Source of the DNA: an uncultured Algibacter sp.
GTDB lineage: Bacteria; Bacteroidota; Bacteroidia; Flavobacteriales; Flavobacteriaceae
Reading direction: 5' to 3'
DNA: 64,000 nucleotides
Assembly (NCBI RefSeq): GCF_947487605.1
Contig: NZ_CANKXK010000008.1
Span: forward strand, 62,001 to 126,000
This document shows positions 18,693-27,355 of this stretch, in pieces. Made by a program: the position numbers and the translations under genes. Numbering within the stretch: the stretch's first letter is position 1; every line of letters begins with the position of its first letter. The notes under the pieces were generated by a model. The model did not search any database. It was not told the DNA's origin and worked only from the letters and a program-made list of their open reading frames with translations.

Positions 18693-19985
18693 ATGAAGTA
18701 CCATTCCATAAGCAAAGAGCTTTTTATAAAAAACCGTAAAAATTTCGCTTCTAAAATGAAAGCTAATAGTTTGGCGGTATTTAATTCGAATGACATATAT
18801 CCTATTAGCGCAGACAGCACTATGCCTTTCGAACAACATCGAGATATTTTTTACTTAAGTGGTGTTGACCAAGAGGAAAGTATTCTGGTGTTATTCCCCG
18901 ATTGTCCAAAGGAAAAACACCAAGAAATACTATTTTTAAAAGAAACTAACGAGCATATTGCTATTTGGGAAGGCGAAAAACTAACTAAAGAAAAAGCATT
19001 TGAAACTAGCGGTGTGAAAACAATATATTGGTTGCAGGACATGGAGAAAATTATGTTTGAAATTATGACCCAATGCGATACTGTTTATGTTAATACCAAT
19101 GAACATTATCGAGCCAATGTTGAAACAGAAACACGTGAAGACCGTTTCACCAAATGGCTTAAAAATAAATACCCAGCACATAGTGTTGCCAAAAGCAATC
19201 CTATATTACAAAGATTACGTTCTGTAAAAGACGCTATTGAAATTGAATTAATACAGCAAGCTTGCAATATTACCGAAAAAGGGTTTCGACGTATTTTAAA
19301 TTTTGTGAAACCAAAAGTTTGGGAATATAATATTGAGGCAGAATTTATGCATGAATTTTTAAATAACCGCTCAAAAGGGTTTGCTTATACACCTATTGTA
19401 GCCTCTGGAAATAATGCCAATGTACTGCACTACATAGAAAACAACCAACAGTGTAAATCTGGCGACCTAATATTAATGGATGTTGGAGCAGAGTATGCAA
19501 ATTACTCAAGCGACATGACACGAACTATTCCTGTTTCTGGTAAGTTTTCTAAAAGGCAAAAAGCCGTTTATAATGCTGTAAATAGAGTTAAAAATGAAGC
19601 CACTAAAATGCTGATTCCCGGAACAGATTGGGCAGCATATCATATTGAAGTTGGCAAAATAATGACCAACGAATTGTTAGGTCTTGGTTTATTAGATAAA
19701 GCCGATGTACAAAATGAAAACGCCAACTGGCCTGCTTATAAAAAGTACTTCATGCATGGTACTTCGCATCATATGGGACTCGACACACATGACTATGGTA
19801 TTTTAACAGAGCCTATGCAAGCTAATATGGTTTTTACTGTAGAACCTGGAATTTATATTCCTGATGAAGGCTTTGGTATTCGATTGGAAGATGATGTTGT
19901 TATTCAAGAAAAAGGAGAGCCTTTTAATTTAATGCGCAATATTCCCATTGAAGCAGACGAAATTGAGGAAATAATGAATAGTTAA
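18693..19985 (+). CDS. pepP: Aminopeptidase P family protein (M24B)
   Basis: The 430-residue protein has an N-terminal creatinase/prolidase-type domain (1-170) and a C-terminal pita-bread domain. The five metal ligands are visible: Asp263 and Asp274 (LMDVGAEYANYSSDMTRT), His355 (FMHGTSHHMG), Glu384 (VEPGIYI) and Glu399 (IRLEDDV). It removes an N-terminal residue preceding proline in the cytoplasm. The length matches the PepP group rather than the shorter prolidases. A bidirectional terminator separates it from convergent aspartokinase. Confidence 0.93.
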   Translation: MKYHSISKELFIKNRKNFASKMKANSLAVFNSNDIYPISADSTMPFEQHRDIFYLSGVDQEESILVLFPDCPKEKHQEILFLKETNEHIAIWEGEKLTKEKAFETSGVKTIYWLQDMEKIMFEIMTQCDTVYVNTNEHYRANVETETREDRFTKWLKNKYPAHSVAKSNPILQRLRSVKDAIEIELIQQACNITEKGFRRILNFVKPKVWEYNIEAEFMHEFLNNRSKGFAYTPIVASGNNANVLHYIENNQQCKSGDLILMDVGAEYANYSSDMTRTIPVSGKFSKRQKAVYNAVNRVKNEATKMLIPGTDWAAYHIEVGKIMTNELLGLGLLDKADVQNENANWPAYKKYFMHGTSHHMGLDTHDYGILTEPMQANMVFTVEPGIYIPDEGFGIRLEDDVVIQEKGEPFNLMRNIPIEADEIEEIMNS

Positions 19986-20005
19986 AAAATAATCTCTTAT
20001 AATAT

Positions 20006-20035
20006 AAAAGGGTCGTTTAAAAAAACGACCCTTTT
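20006..20035. terminator. Bidirectional terminator between pepP and lysC
   Basis: AAAAGGGTCGTTT pairs with AAACGACCCTTTT (13 bp, 4-nt loop). A/T runs on both ends let it serve both convergent genes. Confidence 0.85.
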
Positions 20036-20059
20036 GCTAACAATACTAAATTTTGCAAT

Positions 20060-21382
20060 TTAAAGAGTGACTAATTCAAATAAATAATTGTTTAGTTTGT
20101 TCAGCGAAGTAACTTTACCTTTTGAGTTTATTAAGAGTGAAATATTATTTTTGCTTCCGCCATAAGAAATCATTCTAATTTTTACATCTTTTAAAATTTG
20201 AAATAGCTTAAAAGTACTTTCATGATTCACAATTGAATGCCCTACTAGACATACAATGGTTTGTCCTTTATCGACTTCTATGGTTCCAAATTCTTCTAAT
20301 TCAGTAATAATTTTATCTAAATTTCTATCGTCATCAATAGTAAGTGACACAGCAACTTCAGAAGTTGTAATCATGTCTATCGACGTTTCATAAACTTCAA
20401 AAATCTCAAATACTTTCTTCAAGAAACCATGCGCTTGCAACATGCGCCCTGATTTAATTTTTATAGCTGTAATATTATCTTTGGCTGCAATTGCTTTAAT
20501 ACCATTTTCAGATGTTTGGCTAGATATTAAAGTCCCATGAGCTTCTGGAGCCATTGTATTTTTTAAACGTACTGGAATGCCGTCTTCCCTAACAGGCAAT
20601 ATGGTTTGAGGGTGTAATATTTTTGCGCCAAAATAAGCAAGTTCGGCAGCCTCATCGAACGACAAGTTTGAAATAGGATTTGTGTTTTCTACATATCTAG
20701 GATCATTGTTATGCATCCCGTCTATGTCTGTCCAAATTTCTACTTCTTGCGCTTTTATGGCAGCACCTATAATAGTTGCGGTATAATCACTTCCACCACG
20801 TTGTAAATTAGAAACATCTCCCTTTTGATCTAAACAAATAAACCCTTGTGTTATATAAATATTGGTCTCTGGAGCAGAAGCCATTACATTTTTCAACTGC
20901 TTTTTAATATAGAAATGATCAGGTTCTTTTACACCATTTATACGCATAAATTCTAATGCTGGTAATAGGGTCGAACTAATTCCTTCTTGATTTAAATAAG
21001 CGTTAAACATATAAGTTGAAAGCAACTCGCCTTGAGCTACAATATTATTCTCTAATTTTTTTGAATAGCCTTCATAGGTACATGTTACTAAAAAATTAAA
21101 TATACCTGTTACGTATGCTTTGGTTTCATCTTTTAACTGTGTGTTAGAAAGAAGTGCATCAATGGTTTTAAAATAAGATTCATGCAATGTATTAATTGCA
21201 TCAATGGCTTTGTTTGGCGTCTTTTCAAAAATATAATTTGCAATTTCTACTAAAGCATTAGTAGTACCAGACATAGCAGATAACACTACGACTTTCTTTG
21301 TGCCATCATTTATAATGTTCTTCACATTACACATGTTTTTAACTGACCCAACAGAAGTACCTCCAAATTTTAATACTTTCAT
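20060..21382 (-). CDS. lysC: Aspartate kinase
   Basis: The 440-residue monofunctional aspartokinase phosphorylates aspartate, the first step toward lysine, threonine and methionine. It has KFGGTSVGS at the start (nucleotide site), LQRGGSDYTA, EIWTDIDGMHNNDPR, and two C-terminal ACT domains (about 300-440) expected to bind an end-product amino acid. No homoserine dehydrogenase domain is fused. It stands divergent to an ACT-like protein gene with a 97-bp spacer, in which I see no riboswitch. Confidence 0.93.
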   Translation of the reverse strand: MKVLKFGGTSVGSVKNMCNVKNIINDGTKKVVVLSAMSGTTNALVEIANYIFEKTPNKAIDAINTLHESYFKTIDALLSNTQLKDETKAYVTGIFNFLVTCTYEGYSKKLENNIVAQGELLSTYMFNAYLNQEGISSTLLPALEFMRINGVKEPDHFYIKKQLKNVMASAPETNIYITQGFICLDQKGDVSNLQRGGSDYTATIIGAAIKAQEVEIWTDIDGMHNNDPRYVENTNPISNLSFDEAAELAYFGAKILHPQTILPVREDGIPVRLKNTMAPEAHGTLISSQTSENGIKAIAAKDNITAIKIKSGRMLQAHGFLKKVFEIFEVYETSIDMITTSEVAVSLTIDDDRNLDKIITELEEFGTIEVDKGQTIVCLVGHSIVNHESTFKLFQILKDVKIRMISYGGSKNNISLLINSKGKVTSLNKLNNYLFELVTL

Positions 21383-21479
21383 CCTACTTAATTTGATTAC
21401 GAAATTATAATCATTTGATACAATAACCGCATTTTTAAAAAAAATAGATTATTTTTACACAAATTGTTAAATAGTTAAC

Positions 21480-22136
21480 ATGAAAACTGTAAGTAATTGT
21501 GTTGAAGACATATTAATAACCCAACCTTACTTGGAAGAAGCCCTTTCAAGAAACATTATAAACTTTAGTGCTTTAGCGGTAGAATTGACTGAGCCAATAA
21601 GTAAAATGCTTAAAAAAGATGTAAAACCAGGTGCGATTATGATGGCTTTAAGACGCTATAGTCCGCCTCCTACTTTATCGAATTCGGTTAAAATGAAGAA
21701 GGTAATTAAGAATTTAGGCGATATTACCGTGCGTTCTAACCTTACAGATTTTACAGTTAAAAATTCGGAAACCTTAATAGATAATCATGCCAAGATTCTG
21801 GAAAAAATAAATTCGGAATCTAAATTATTTTATACGTTTACGCGTGGTATTCATGAAAGTAATATTATTATTTCAAGTAGTTTAAAAGATTTTATTTTAG
21901 AACATTTAAAGCTCGAAACATTTTTGGCTGTTCAAGATGGTCTTACCGCTATAAGCATCAATTTACCTGAAGACAACTCGAAAATAGCAGGGTTATATTA
22001 TCACTTTTTTAAACGTTTAGCTTGGGAAGGTGTCGTACTATACGAAGTTATTTCTACAACAAACGAGTTTACTATTTTAGTTGAAGACGATTTTGTAGAC
22101 AAAGCCTTCACTGCTATTAAGAAGGTGAAATCATGA
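21480..22136 (+). CDS. ACT-like domain protein, function unknown
   Basis: The 218-residue protein has no export signal. Residues about 1-60 (VEDILITQPYLEEALSRNIINFSALAVELTEPISKML, then DVKPGAIMMALRRYS) look like a small helical domain. The last part (about 150-218: GLTAISINLPEDNSKIAGLY, then LVEDDFVDKAFTAI) has the beta-alpha-beta-beta-alpha-beta pattern of an ACT domain like those of aspartokinase. It is divergent to lysC and overlaps the next gene by 4 bases (ATGA). A role in amino-acid sensing is inferred from the fold pattern and position only. Confidence 0.7.
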   Translation: MKTVSNCVEDILITQPYLEEALSRNIINFSALAVELTEPISKMLKKDVKPGAIMMALRRYSPPPTLSNSVKMKKVIKNLGDITVRSNLTDFTVKNSETLIDNHAKILEKINSESKLFYTFTRGIHESNIIISSSLKDFILEHLKLETFLAVQDGLTAISINLPEDNSKIAGLYYHFFKRLAWEGVVLYEVISTTNEFTILVEDDFVDKAFTAIKKVKS

Positions 22137-22909
22137 TTTTAGAGTACAAAGGTGTAAACATTTTTTACACCGATAACGGTCATGGGAAAACAGTCGTTTT
22201 CCTTCACGGTTTTTTAGAAAACAGCTCTATATGGAATCCTTTTATTCCTGAATTAGCAAAAAATAACCGAATTATTTGTATTGATTTATTAGGCCATGGT
22301 AAAACTGAATGCATGGGATATATTCATACTATGGAAACCATGGCAGAAGCTGTTCAAGCGGTTTTAGAACATTTAAAAATTAAGGAAGCCATATTGGTTG
22401 GTCATTCTATGGGTGGTTATGTCGCATTAGCTTTTGCTGAAAAATATTTAAACCTTACAAAAGGTATAGCATTGGTTAATTCTACATCTAAAGCAGATAG
22501 TGCAGAGAAGAAAACTAATAGAGATCGTGCTATTGCAGCTGTAAAGCATGACTATAAAACATTTGTTAGAATTGCTATTTCTAATCTTTTTAATCCAGAT
22601 AAAAAAAGCAGTCTAAAAAAAGAAATTACAACCATTATTAATAACGCTTTAAAAACACCATTACAGGGAATTATTGCTGCACTTGAAGGCATGAAAATAC
22701 GCAAAGAAAGAACAGACATTCTTCAAAATTTTAAGCACAGAAAGATGCTTATTGCCAGCAGAGAAGATCCAGTATTAAATTACAAATCTCTTTTAGAAGA
22801 AGCCAAAAAAACAGGAGTAAAAGTGGTAAAATTTCCAGATGGACATATGTCGTTAATCGAAAACGAAGCCTTATTCTTTCAAAATATTATGTATTTCATC
22901 GAAAATTAA
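22133..22909 (+). CDS. Alpha/beta hydrolase
   Basis: The 258-residue protein is a single-domain alpha/beta hydrolase. It has the oxyanion-hole region FLHGF (about 23-27), the nucleophile elbow GHSMGG with Ser92, an acid candidate in SREDPVLNY, and the catalytic His in PDGHMSLIE near the end. It resembles MenH/BioH-type esterases but the substrate is not evident. Its ATG overlaps the stop of the ACT-like gene (ATGA), so the two are co-translated and possibly act together. Confidence 0.88.
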   Translation: MILEYKGVNIFYTDNGHGKTVVFLHGFLENSSIWNPFIPELAKNNRIICIDLLGHGKTECMGYIHTMETMAEAVQAVLEHLKIKEAILVGHSMGGYVALAFAEKYLNLTKGIALVNSTSKADSAEKKTNRDRAIAAVKHDYKTFVRIAISNLFNPDKKSSLKKEITTIINNALKTPLQGIIAALEGMKIRKERTDILQNFKHRKMLIASREDPVLNYKSLLEEAKKTGVKVVKFPDGHMSLIENEALFFQNIMYFIEN

Positions 22910-22970
22910 TTACTTTTCAACGATTATTTGATTTTTTTTACTATGTTTATCAAGCCTTAAATCAAATATC

Positions 22971-23237
22971 ATGGAAAAAACTACACAAAAACCTACCATT
23001 GCATCCAAAATGTACTGCAATTTTTTTGGTCATGATTATCACGTAACTAAAAAAGTAACACAGCATGTTAAAGAGTATCAATGTAGCCATTGTAAAAAGG
23101 AATTAACCACAAATAGCAACGGCAAACTAACAGAATTAACTGCAACTTTTAAGGAAATAAACGACATCTTAGAATTTATGTATCGTAAAAAACTTATGAG
23201 AATGCGAGAAAGAATGTACGGAACAAATGCTGCTTAA
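22971..23237 (+). CDS. Small zinc-ribbon-like protein (DUF1660-like), copy 1
   Basis: The 88-residue protein reads MYCNFFGHDYHVTKKVTQHV, then EYQCSHCKKELTTNSNGKLTEL. A first Cys and His (CNFFGHD) and a CxxC pair suggest one zinc site. The C-terminus is helical and basic (FMYRKKLMRMRERMYG). It is clearly paralogous to the next gene: GHDY/GHDF, HVKEYQC/HVKEFKC, KLTELTATFKEIN/HLTKLTPKYREIN. The function is unknown. Confidence 0.75.
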   Translation: MEKTTQKPTIASKMYCNFFGHDYHVTKKVTQHVKEYQCSHCKKELTTNSNGKLTELTATFKEINDILEFMYRKKLMRMRERMYGTNAA

Positions 23238-23305
23238 TGAGTTTTTGCTTTTCTAATAATATTTTATACCTTTAACTCCCTTATAATTAGTTAATAGCAT
23301 AAAAT

Positions 23306-23530
23306 ATGAAGAGCATTTATTGTTCGCTTTTTGGTCATGATTTTAAAGTGACCAAACAAATTACATATCACGTAAAAGAATTTAAGTGTGTCCAGTGTCA
23401 AGAACAGTTCACTACAGATGAGTCTGGACATTTAACTAAGCTTACCCCTAAATATAGAGAGATTAATTTGGTGCTAGAAAAAATTCACAATAAAAAGTTG
23501 CGCCGTAAATCTTATCAAGCAGTTAGCTAG
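23306..23530 (+). CDS. Small zinc-ribbon-like protein (DUF1660-like), copy 2
   Basis: The 74-residue tandem paralogue has MKSIYCSLFGHDFKVTK, HVKEFKCVQCQEQFTTDESG and a basic tail (KKLRRKS). The Cys, GHD and CxxC residues are conserved with copy 1, which supports metal binding. It lacks the first 11 residues of copy 1. Its end overlaps the stop of convergent thiL by 8 bases. Such short CxxC proteins occur beside phage genes elsewhere, but nothing phage-like is seen here. Confidence 0.75.
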   Translation: MKSIYCSLFGHDFKVTKQITYHVKEFKCVQCQEQFTTDESGHLTKLTPKYREINLVLEKIHNKKLRRKSYQAVS

Positions 23531-24569
23531 AAAAGTTTTTCCACCCTTGTGCTTTCAAAGGAATTTTAGAACCCGCCCTTGTTACTAAATGCATTCCTGA
23601 GTTTTTATCAGCCATATATCCAATTATCGTAAAATTTGGATTTGCCTTAATCTTTGGAAAATCCTCTTGCGAAATAGAGAAAAGTAATTCGTAATCTTCA
23701 CCTCCATTTAAAGCAACCGTTGTACTATCAATATTAAACTCTTCACAAGTTGCAATTACTTGTGGATCTAAAGGAATTTTTTCTTCATAAACATCACAAC
23801 CTACATTACTCTGTTTGCATAGGTGCAAAATTTCAGAAGATAACCCATCACTTACATCAATCATCGAGGTTGGTTTTACATCTAAATCTTTTAATAATTT
23901 AATAATATCTTTCCTAGCTTCAGGTTTTAATTGTCGCTCAATTATATAAGAATAAGATTCTAAATCTGGCTGGCTATTAGGATTTACTTTATAAACTTCC
24001 TTCTCACGCTCAAGTACTTGCAATCCCATATAAGCTGCCCCTAAATCTCCAGAAACAACCAATAAATCATTTGGTTTTGCACCAGACCTGTACACCTCAT
24101 TATCACTTTCTACTTCACCAATAGCAGTAACAGAAATTAATAATCCAGTTGTTGAGGATGTTGTGTCACCACCAATTAAATCTACATTATATATTTTTGC
24201 AGCCGTTTGTATTCCTGAGTATAAATCTTCAAGTGCTTCTAAAGGAAACCTGTTAGACACAGCTATAGATACGGTTACTTGAGTTGCTGTTGCATTCATT
24301 GCATACACATCGGATAAGTTTACCATAATGGCTTTATAGCCTAAATGTTTTAACGGCATATAACTTAAATCGAAATGAACATTTTCGACTAACAGATCTG
24401 TTGTAACAACTATTTTTTTATTTTCAAAATTCAAGACAGCTGCGTCATCTCCAATTCCTTTAACCGTAGACACTTGTTTAATTTCAAATTGCTTTGTTAA
24501 ATGCTCTATAAGAGCAAACTCTCCTAACTCGCTTAATGGTGTTCGCTGTTGATTTTTATCTTCTATCAT
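23523..24569 (-). CDS. thiL: Thiamine-monophosphate kinase
   Basis: The 348-residue protein phosphorylates thiamine monophosphate to the active cofactor thiamine diphosphate. It has the AIR-synthase-like fold marks of ThiL: GIGDDAAVL near residue 40, TTDLLVENVHFDL, GYKAIMVNLSDVYAMNA, LIGGDTTSS, and SMIDVSDGLSSEI, then GGEDYELLF. The gene stands alone, convergent on the zinc-ribbon pair with an 8-base overlap. A TATTTTTG box lies 4 bases upstream of its start (24574-24581), which would imply a very short leader or a slightly later start. Confidence 0.93.
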   Translation of the reverse strand: MIEDKNQQRTPLSELGEFALIEHLTKQFEIKQVSTVKGIGDDAAVLNFENKKIVVTTDLLVENVHFDLSYMPLKHLGYKAIMVNLSDVYAMNATATQVTVSIAVSNRFPLEALEDLYSGIQTAAKIYNVDLIGGDTTSSTTGLLISVTAIGEVESDNEVYRSGAKPNDLLVVSGDLGAAYMGLQVLEREKEVYKVNPNSQPDLESYSYIIERQLKPEARKDIIKLLKDLDVKPTSMIDVSDGLSSEILHLCKQSNVGCDVYEEKIPLDPQVIATCEEFNIDSTTVALNGGEDYELLFSISQEDFPKIKANPNFTIIGYMADKNSGMHLVTRAGSKIPLKAQGWKNFSS

Positions 24570-24709
24570 GCCGCAAAAATAAGAAGCTATTTTATAACCA
24601 TATCATTTCTACTAAGGAAAAACACCTTAATAAGTTCGTTTAATGAAAATTTTATACACATTTAGACGTTAAAATGATAAAGTCCTATGGCTTATAACTA
24701 TATATCTGT

Positions 24710-24717
24710 TAAATTTG
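24710..24717 (+). promoter_or_regulatory. Candidate -7 box of the MbnP/MbnH operon
   Basis: TAAATTTG fits TAnnTTTG and lies 28 bases before the first ATG of the four-lipoprotein operon. At the -33 position the sequence is TATG rather than TTTG, so the match is partial. Confidence 0.4.
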
Positions 24718-24745
24718 ATAGAAAAAGTATTAAAAAAATTACGCT

Positions 24746-25999
24746 ATGAATTTCTTTAAAAATAACATCAAATATATTACTATCCTGTTTTCTGGACTTT
24801 TTGTTTTATTCGGATTAATTGCATGCGATAATGAAGATAATAATAATTCAACTATAATAGAATCGGATGCATTGTTTCCATGCGAAAATGGATTTGCCGA
24901 TATTTATCCCTGTAACGGTTATGAATTAATGGCTCAAATACCATTAAGTACTTTCGCGGCTTCTGCTGGAAATGATTCTTGGGGTTGGACCGACCCAACA
25001 ACTGGTAAAGAATATGCCTTAATGGGATTAGATAACGGGACAGCTTTTGTTGATATTACAGACCCATTAGAAACTATTTACTTAGGAAAACTACCTACAG
25101 AAACAATAAGTAATAGTTGGAGAGATATAAAAGTTTTTAATAATCATGCATTTATAGTAGCAGATGTTGCTGGAAACCATGGCATGCAAGTATTTGATTT
25201 AACAAGATTGCGAAATGTAGCAAACCCACCTGAAACATTCACTACTGATGCTTTATATACAGGTGTTGATAGCTGCCATAACGTTGTAATTAATGAAAAT
25301 GAAAGTATCGCTTATTTAGTTGGTTGCTCGAACAATGGTGGAGGGCCAATTTTTATAGATATATCTTCCCCTACAAACCCAACATTTTTAGGAGAATATA
25401 CAGCCGAGGGATATTCGCATGATGCACAAGTTGTAACCTATAATGGTCCTGACGTAGAACACCAAGGCAAGCAAATTTATATAGGCAGCAACGGTTATAG
25501 TAATAACGTCGTTATTTTAGATGTTACAGATAAAAGCAATATAATTCCAATAAGCAGTCTTAGCTATCCACAAGAAGAATTTGCTCATCAGGGTTGGTTT
25601 ACTGAAGATCAACGTTATTTTATTCTCGGAGATGAGCTTGACGAAGGAGCATTTGGATTTAATACCAAAACAATTATTTTTGATTTTAATGATTTGGATA
25701 ACCCTGTTTTGTCCTCAACATTTTTCGGCCCAACCCTAGCAGTCGATCATAATGGCTATGTAAAAGACAATACTTATTATTTATCGAATTACAGAGCTGG
25801 TATGCGAGTTTTAGATATTTCGAATATTTCTGATTCTAGCAACCCTATGACAGAAATAGGCTTTTTCGACACATACCCAGAAAATAATAACGCAGGCACT
25901 GTTGGTGCGTGGAACGTTTACCCTTATTTTGAAAGTGGAAATATAATTATAAGCGATATTATTCGAGGTCTGTTTGTCGTTAGAAAAAGTAATTTATAA
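24746..25999 (+). CDS. Choice-of-anchor B family lipoprotein (LVIVD repeats)
   Basis: The 417-residue protein has a lipoprotein signal (LFVLFGLIACDNE). The mature part contains several repeats of the LVIVD/choice-of-anchor B type, each with a beta-strand followed by a D-I/V-T/S motif: TAFVDITDPLETIYLGKL, MQVFDLTRLRNV, PIFIDISSPTNPTFLGEY, VVILDVTDKSNI, MRVLDISNISD. It also carries the family segments GNDSWGWTDPTTGKEYALMG and EFAHQGWFTEDQRYFILGDELDE. It probably forms a beta-propeller at the cell surface. It is the first gene of a four-lipoprotein operon, with 18 bases to the next gene. Its function is unknown. Confidence 0.88.
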   Translation: MNFFKNNIKYITILFSGLFVLFGLIACDNEDNNNSTIIESDALFPCENGFADIYPCNGYELMAQIPLSTFAASAGNDSWGWTDPTTGKEYALMGLDNGTAFVDITDPLETIYLGKLPTETISNSWRDIKVFNNHAFIVADVAGNHGMQVFDLTRLRNVANPPETFTTDALYTGVDSCHNVVINENESIAYLVGCSNNGGGPIFIDISSPTNPTFLGEYTAEGYSHDAQVVTYNGPDVEHQGKQIYIGSNGYSNNVVILDVTDKSNIIPISSLSYPQEEFAHQGWFTEDQRYFILGDELDEGAFGFNTKTIIFDFNDLDNPVLSSTFFGPTLAVDHNGYVKDNTYYLSNYRAGMRVLDISNISDSSNPMTEIGFFDTYPENNNAGTVGAWNVYPYFESGNIIISDIIRGLFVVRKSNL

Positions 26000-26017
26000 T
26001 ATTCTGAAAGTTCCATA

Positions 26018-27355
26018 ATGAAAATAATAAAATACAATTATCGCTTTTGTATTCTTATAGTATTTATAGGCATTTTTAATTGTTCTTCAGATGAAAGTAC
26101 CGAAAAAACGACTCCTTTATTTGGTGTTAAAGTTCTGGGAGGCTCGCTAAACGATAGCGCCCAAGCTATTACAAGCACAATAGATGGAGGTTACGCTGTT
26201 TTAGGGTTTTCGCAAAGTGATGATGGCGATGTAACTTCTAAACAAAACAAAACATTTGACTATTGGTTGCTAAAATTCGATTCTAATAACGCACTAAGTT
26301 GGCAAAAAACTTATGGAGGGAGTGGCGACGACAGAGGTAATGATATTATTCAAACTAACGATAATGGTTATATCATTTTTGGCCAAAGTTCAAGTAGCGA
26401 TGGCAATATAACCAACAATGCTGGTTCTTTAGATTTTTGGCTATCTAAAATAGATAGTTCTGGTAATATAATTTGGAATAACTCCTTTGGTTTTTCTGGG
26501 GTAGATAATGGCATCTCACTAATTGAGACAAAAGACAATGGTTATCTATTAACAGGAGTTTTAGACGTTACTGCATCAGGAGGTGAAGGAAATAGTAAGT
26601 TTTCAACTTCAAAAAGGCATGCTGGAGGAGATTATTGGGCTATCAAATTAAATTCTAACGGAGACAAACAATGGAGTAAATTCTATGGTGGTACATTTAC
26701 CGATACACCAAATGATGTCATTCAAACTACAGATAATGGCTATTTAATTATTGGTTCATCCGACAGTAATGATGTTGACATTAGTGACAATAAAGGTTCC
26801 TATGATATGTGGATTATTAAAATTTCGGAAACTGGAAATCTTCTTTGGGAAAAATCTTTTGGCGGTTCAGAAATTGATGAAGCTTACAACATAACAAGCA
26901 CTAACGATGGAAATTATTTAATAGTTGGTAACACTAGAAGTAGCGACAACGACGTTTCTTTTAATAATGGTGCAGCCGATTTATGGATGATAAAAATTTC
27001 GGAAACTGGTAATATGCTATGGGAAAAAACTTTGGGCGGAAACAATTTTGACTCCGGAAGTGCTGTTTCAAAAACACAAGATGGCGGGTTTATTTTAAGC
27101 GGTAATTCAAGAAGTTTAAATGGAAATCTTATAGAAAACAAAAGTCAGAATGATGCTTGGCTTATCAAAATAGATGCAAATGCTAATATAGAATGGCAAA
27201 AAACAATTGGCGGAACTGAAATCGATTTTGCTAACGATATCACCCAATTGAATGATGGCACTTATGTTGCAGTTGGAGAAACTAGTAGTTCCAATGAAGA
27301 TATTACAGAAAACAAAGGGTTTGCAGACCTATTAATTATCACAATAAATGAATAA
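26018..27355 (+). CDS. Lipoprotein with seven propeller-like repeats
   Basis: The 445-residue protein has a lipoprotein signal (IFNCSSDES). The mature part consists of seven repeats of about 52-65 residues. Each runs roughly as K-(T/S)-(Y/F/L)-GG-(S/T)-x-x-D, I-x-x-T-x-D-G/N-GY, a G-x-(S/T)-x-S-x-(D/N)-x-D segment, D-x-W-(L/I)-x-K-(I/L), then G-x-x-x-W. Seven such four-strand units strongly suggest a closed seven-bladed beta-propeller. Repeat 3 has a short insertion (ASGGEGNSKFSTSKRHAGG). The 3' end overlaps the MbnP-like gene by 8 bases, so translation is coupled. A scaffold or partner role for the neighbouring enzyme pair is inferred from position. Confidence 0.82.
   Translation: MKIIKYNYRFCILIVFIGIFNCSSDESTEKTTPLFGVKVLGGSLNDSAQAITSTIDGGYAVLGFSQSDDGDVTSKQNKTFDYWLLKFDSNNALSWQKTYGGSGDDRGNDIIQTNDNGYIIFGQSSSSDGNITNNAGSLDFWLSKIDSSGNIIWNNSFGFSGVDNGISLIETKDNGYLLTGVLDVTASGGEGNSKFSTSKRHAGGDYWAIKLNSNGDKQWSKFYGGTFTDTPNDVIQTTDNGYLIIGSSDSNDVDISDNKGSYDMWIIKISETGNLLWEKSFGGSEIDEAYNITSTNDGNYLIVGNTRSSDNDVSFNNGAADLWMIKISETGNMLWEKTLGGNNFDSGSAVSKTQDGGFILSGNSRSLNGNLIENKSQNDAWLIKIDANANIEWQKTIGGTEIDFANDITQLNDGTYVAVGETSSSNEDITENKGFADLLIITINE

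Noticed and set aside
21383-21479. Possible lysine riboswitch between lysC and the ACT-like gene
   Set aside because: The 97-bp spacer is too short for the lysine riboswitch and shows no matching structure or terminator.
22971-23530. Prophage remnant suggested by the zinc-ribbon proteins
   Set aside because: Neighbours are housekeeping genes, and there is no integrase, structural gene or attachment-site repeat.
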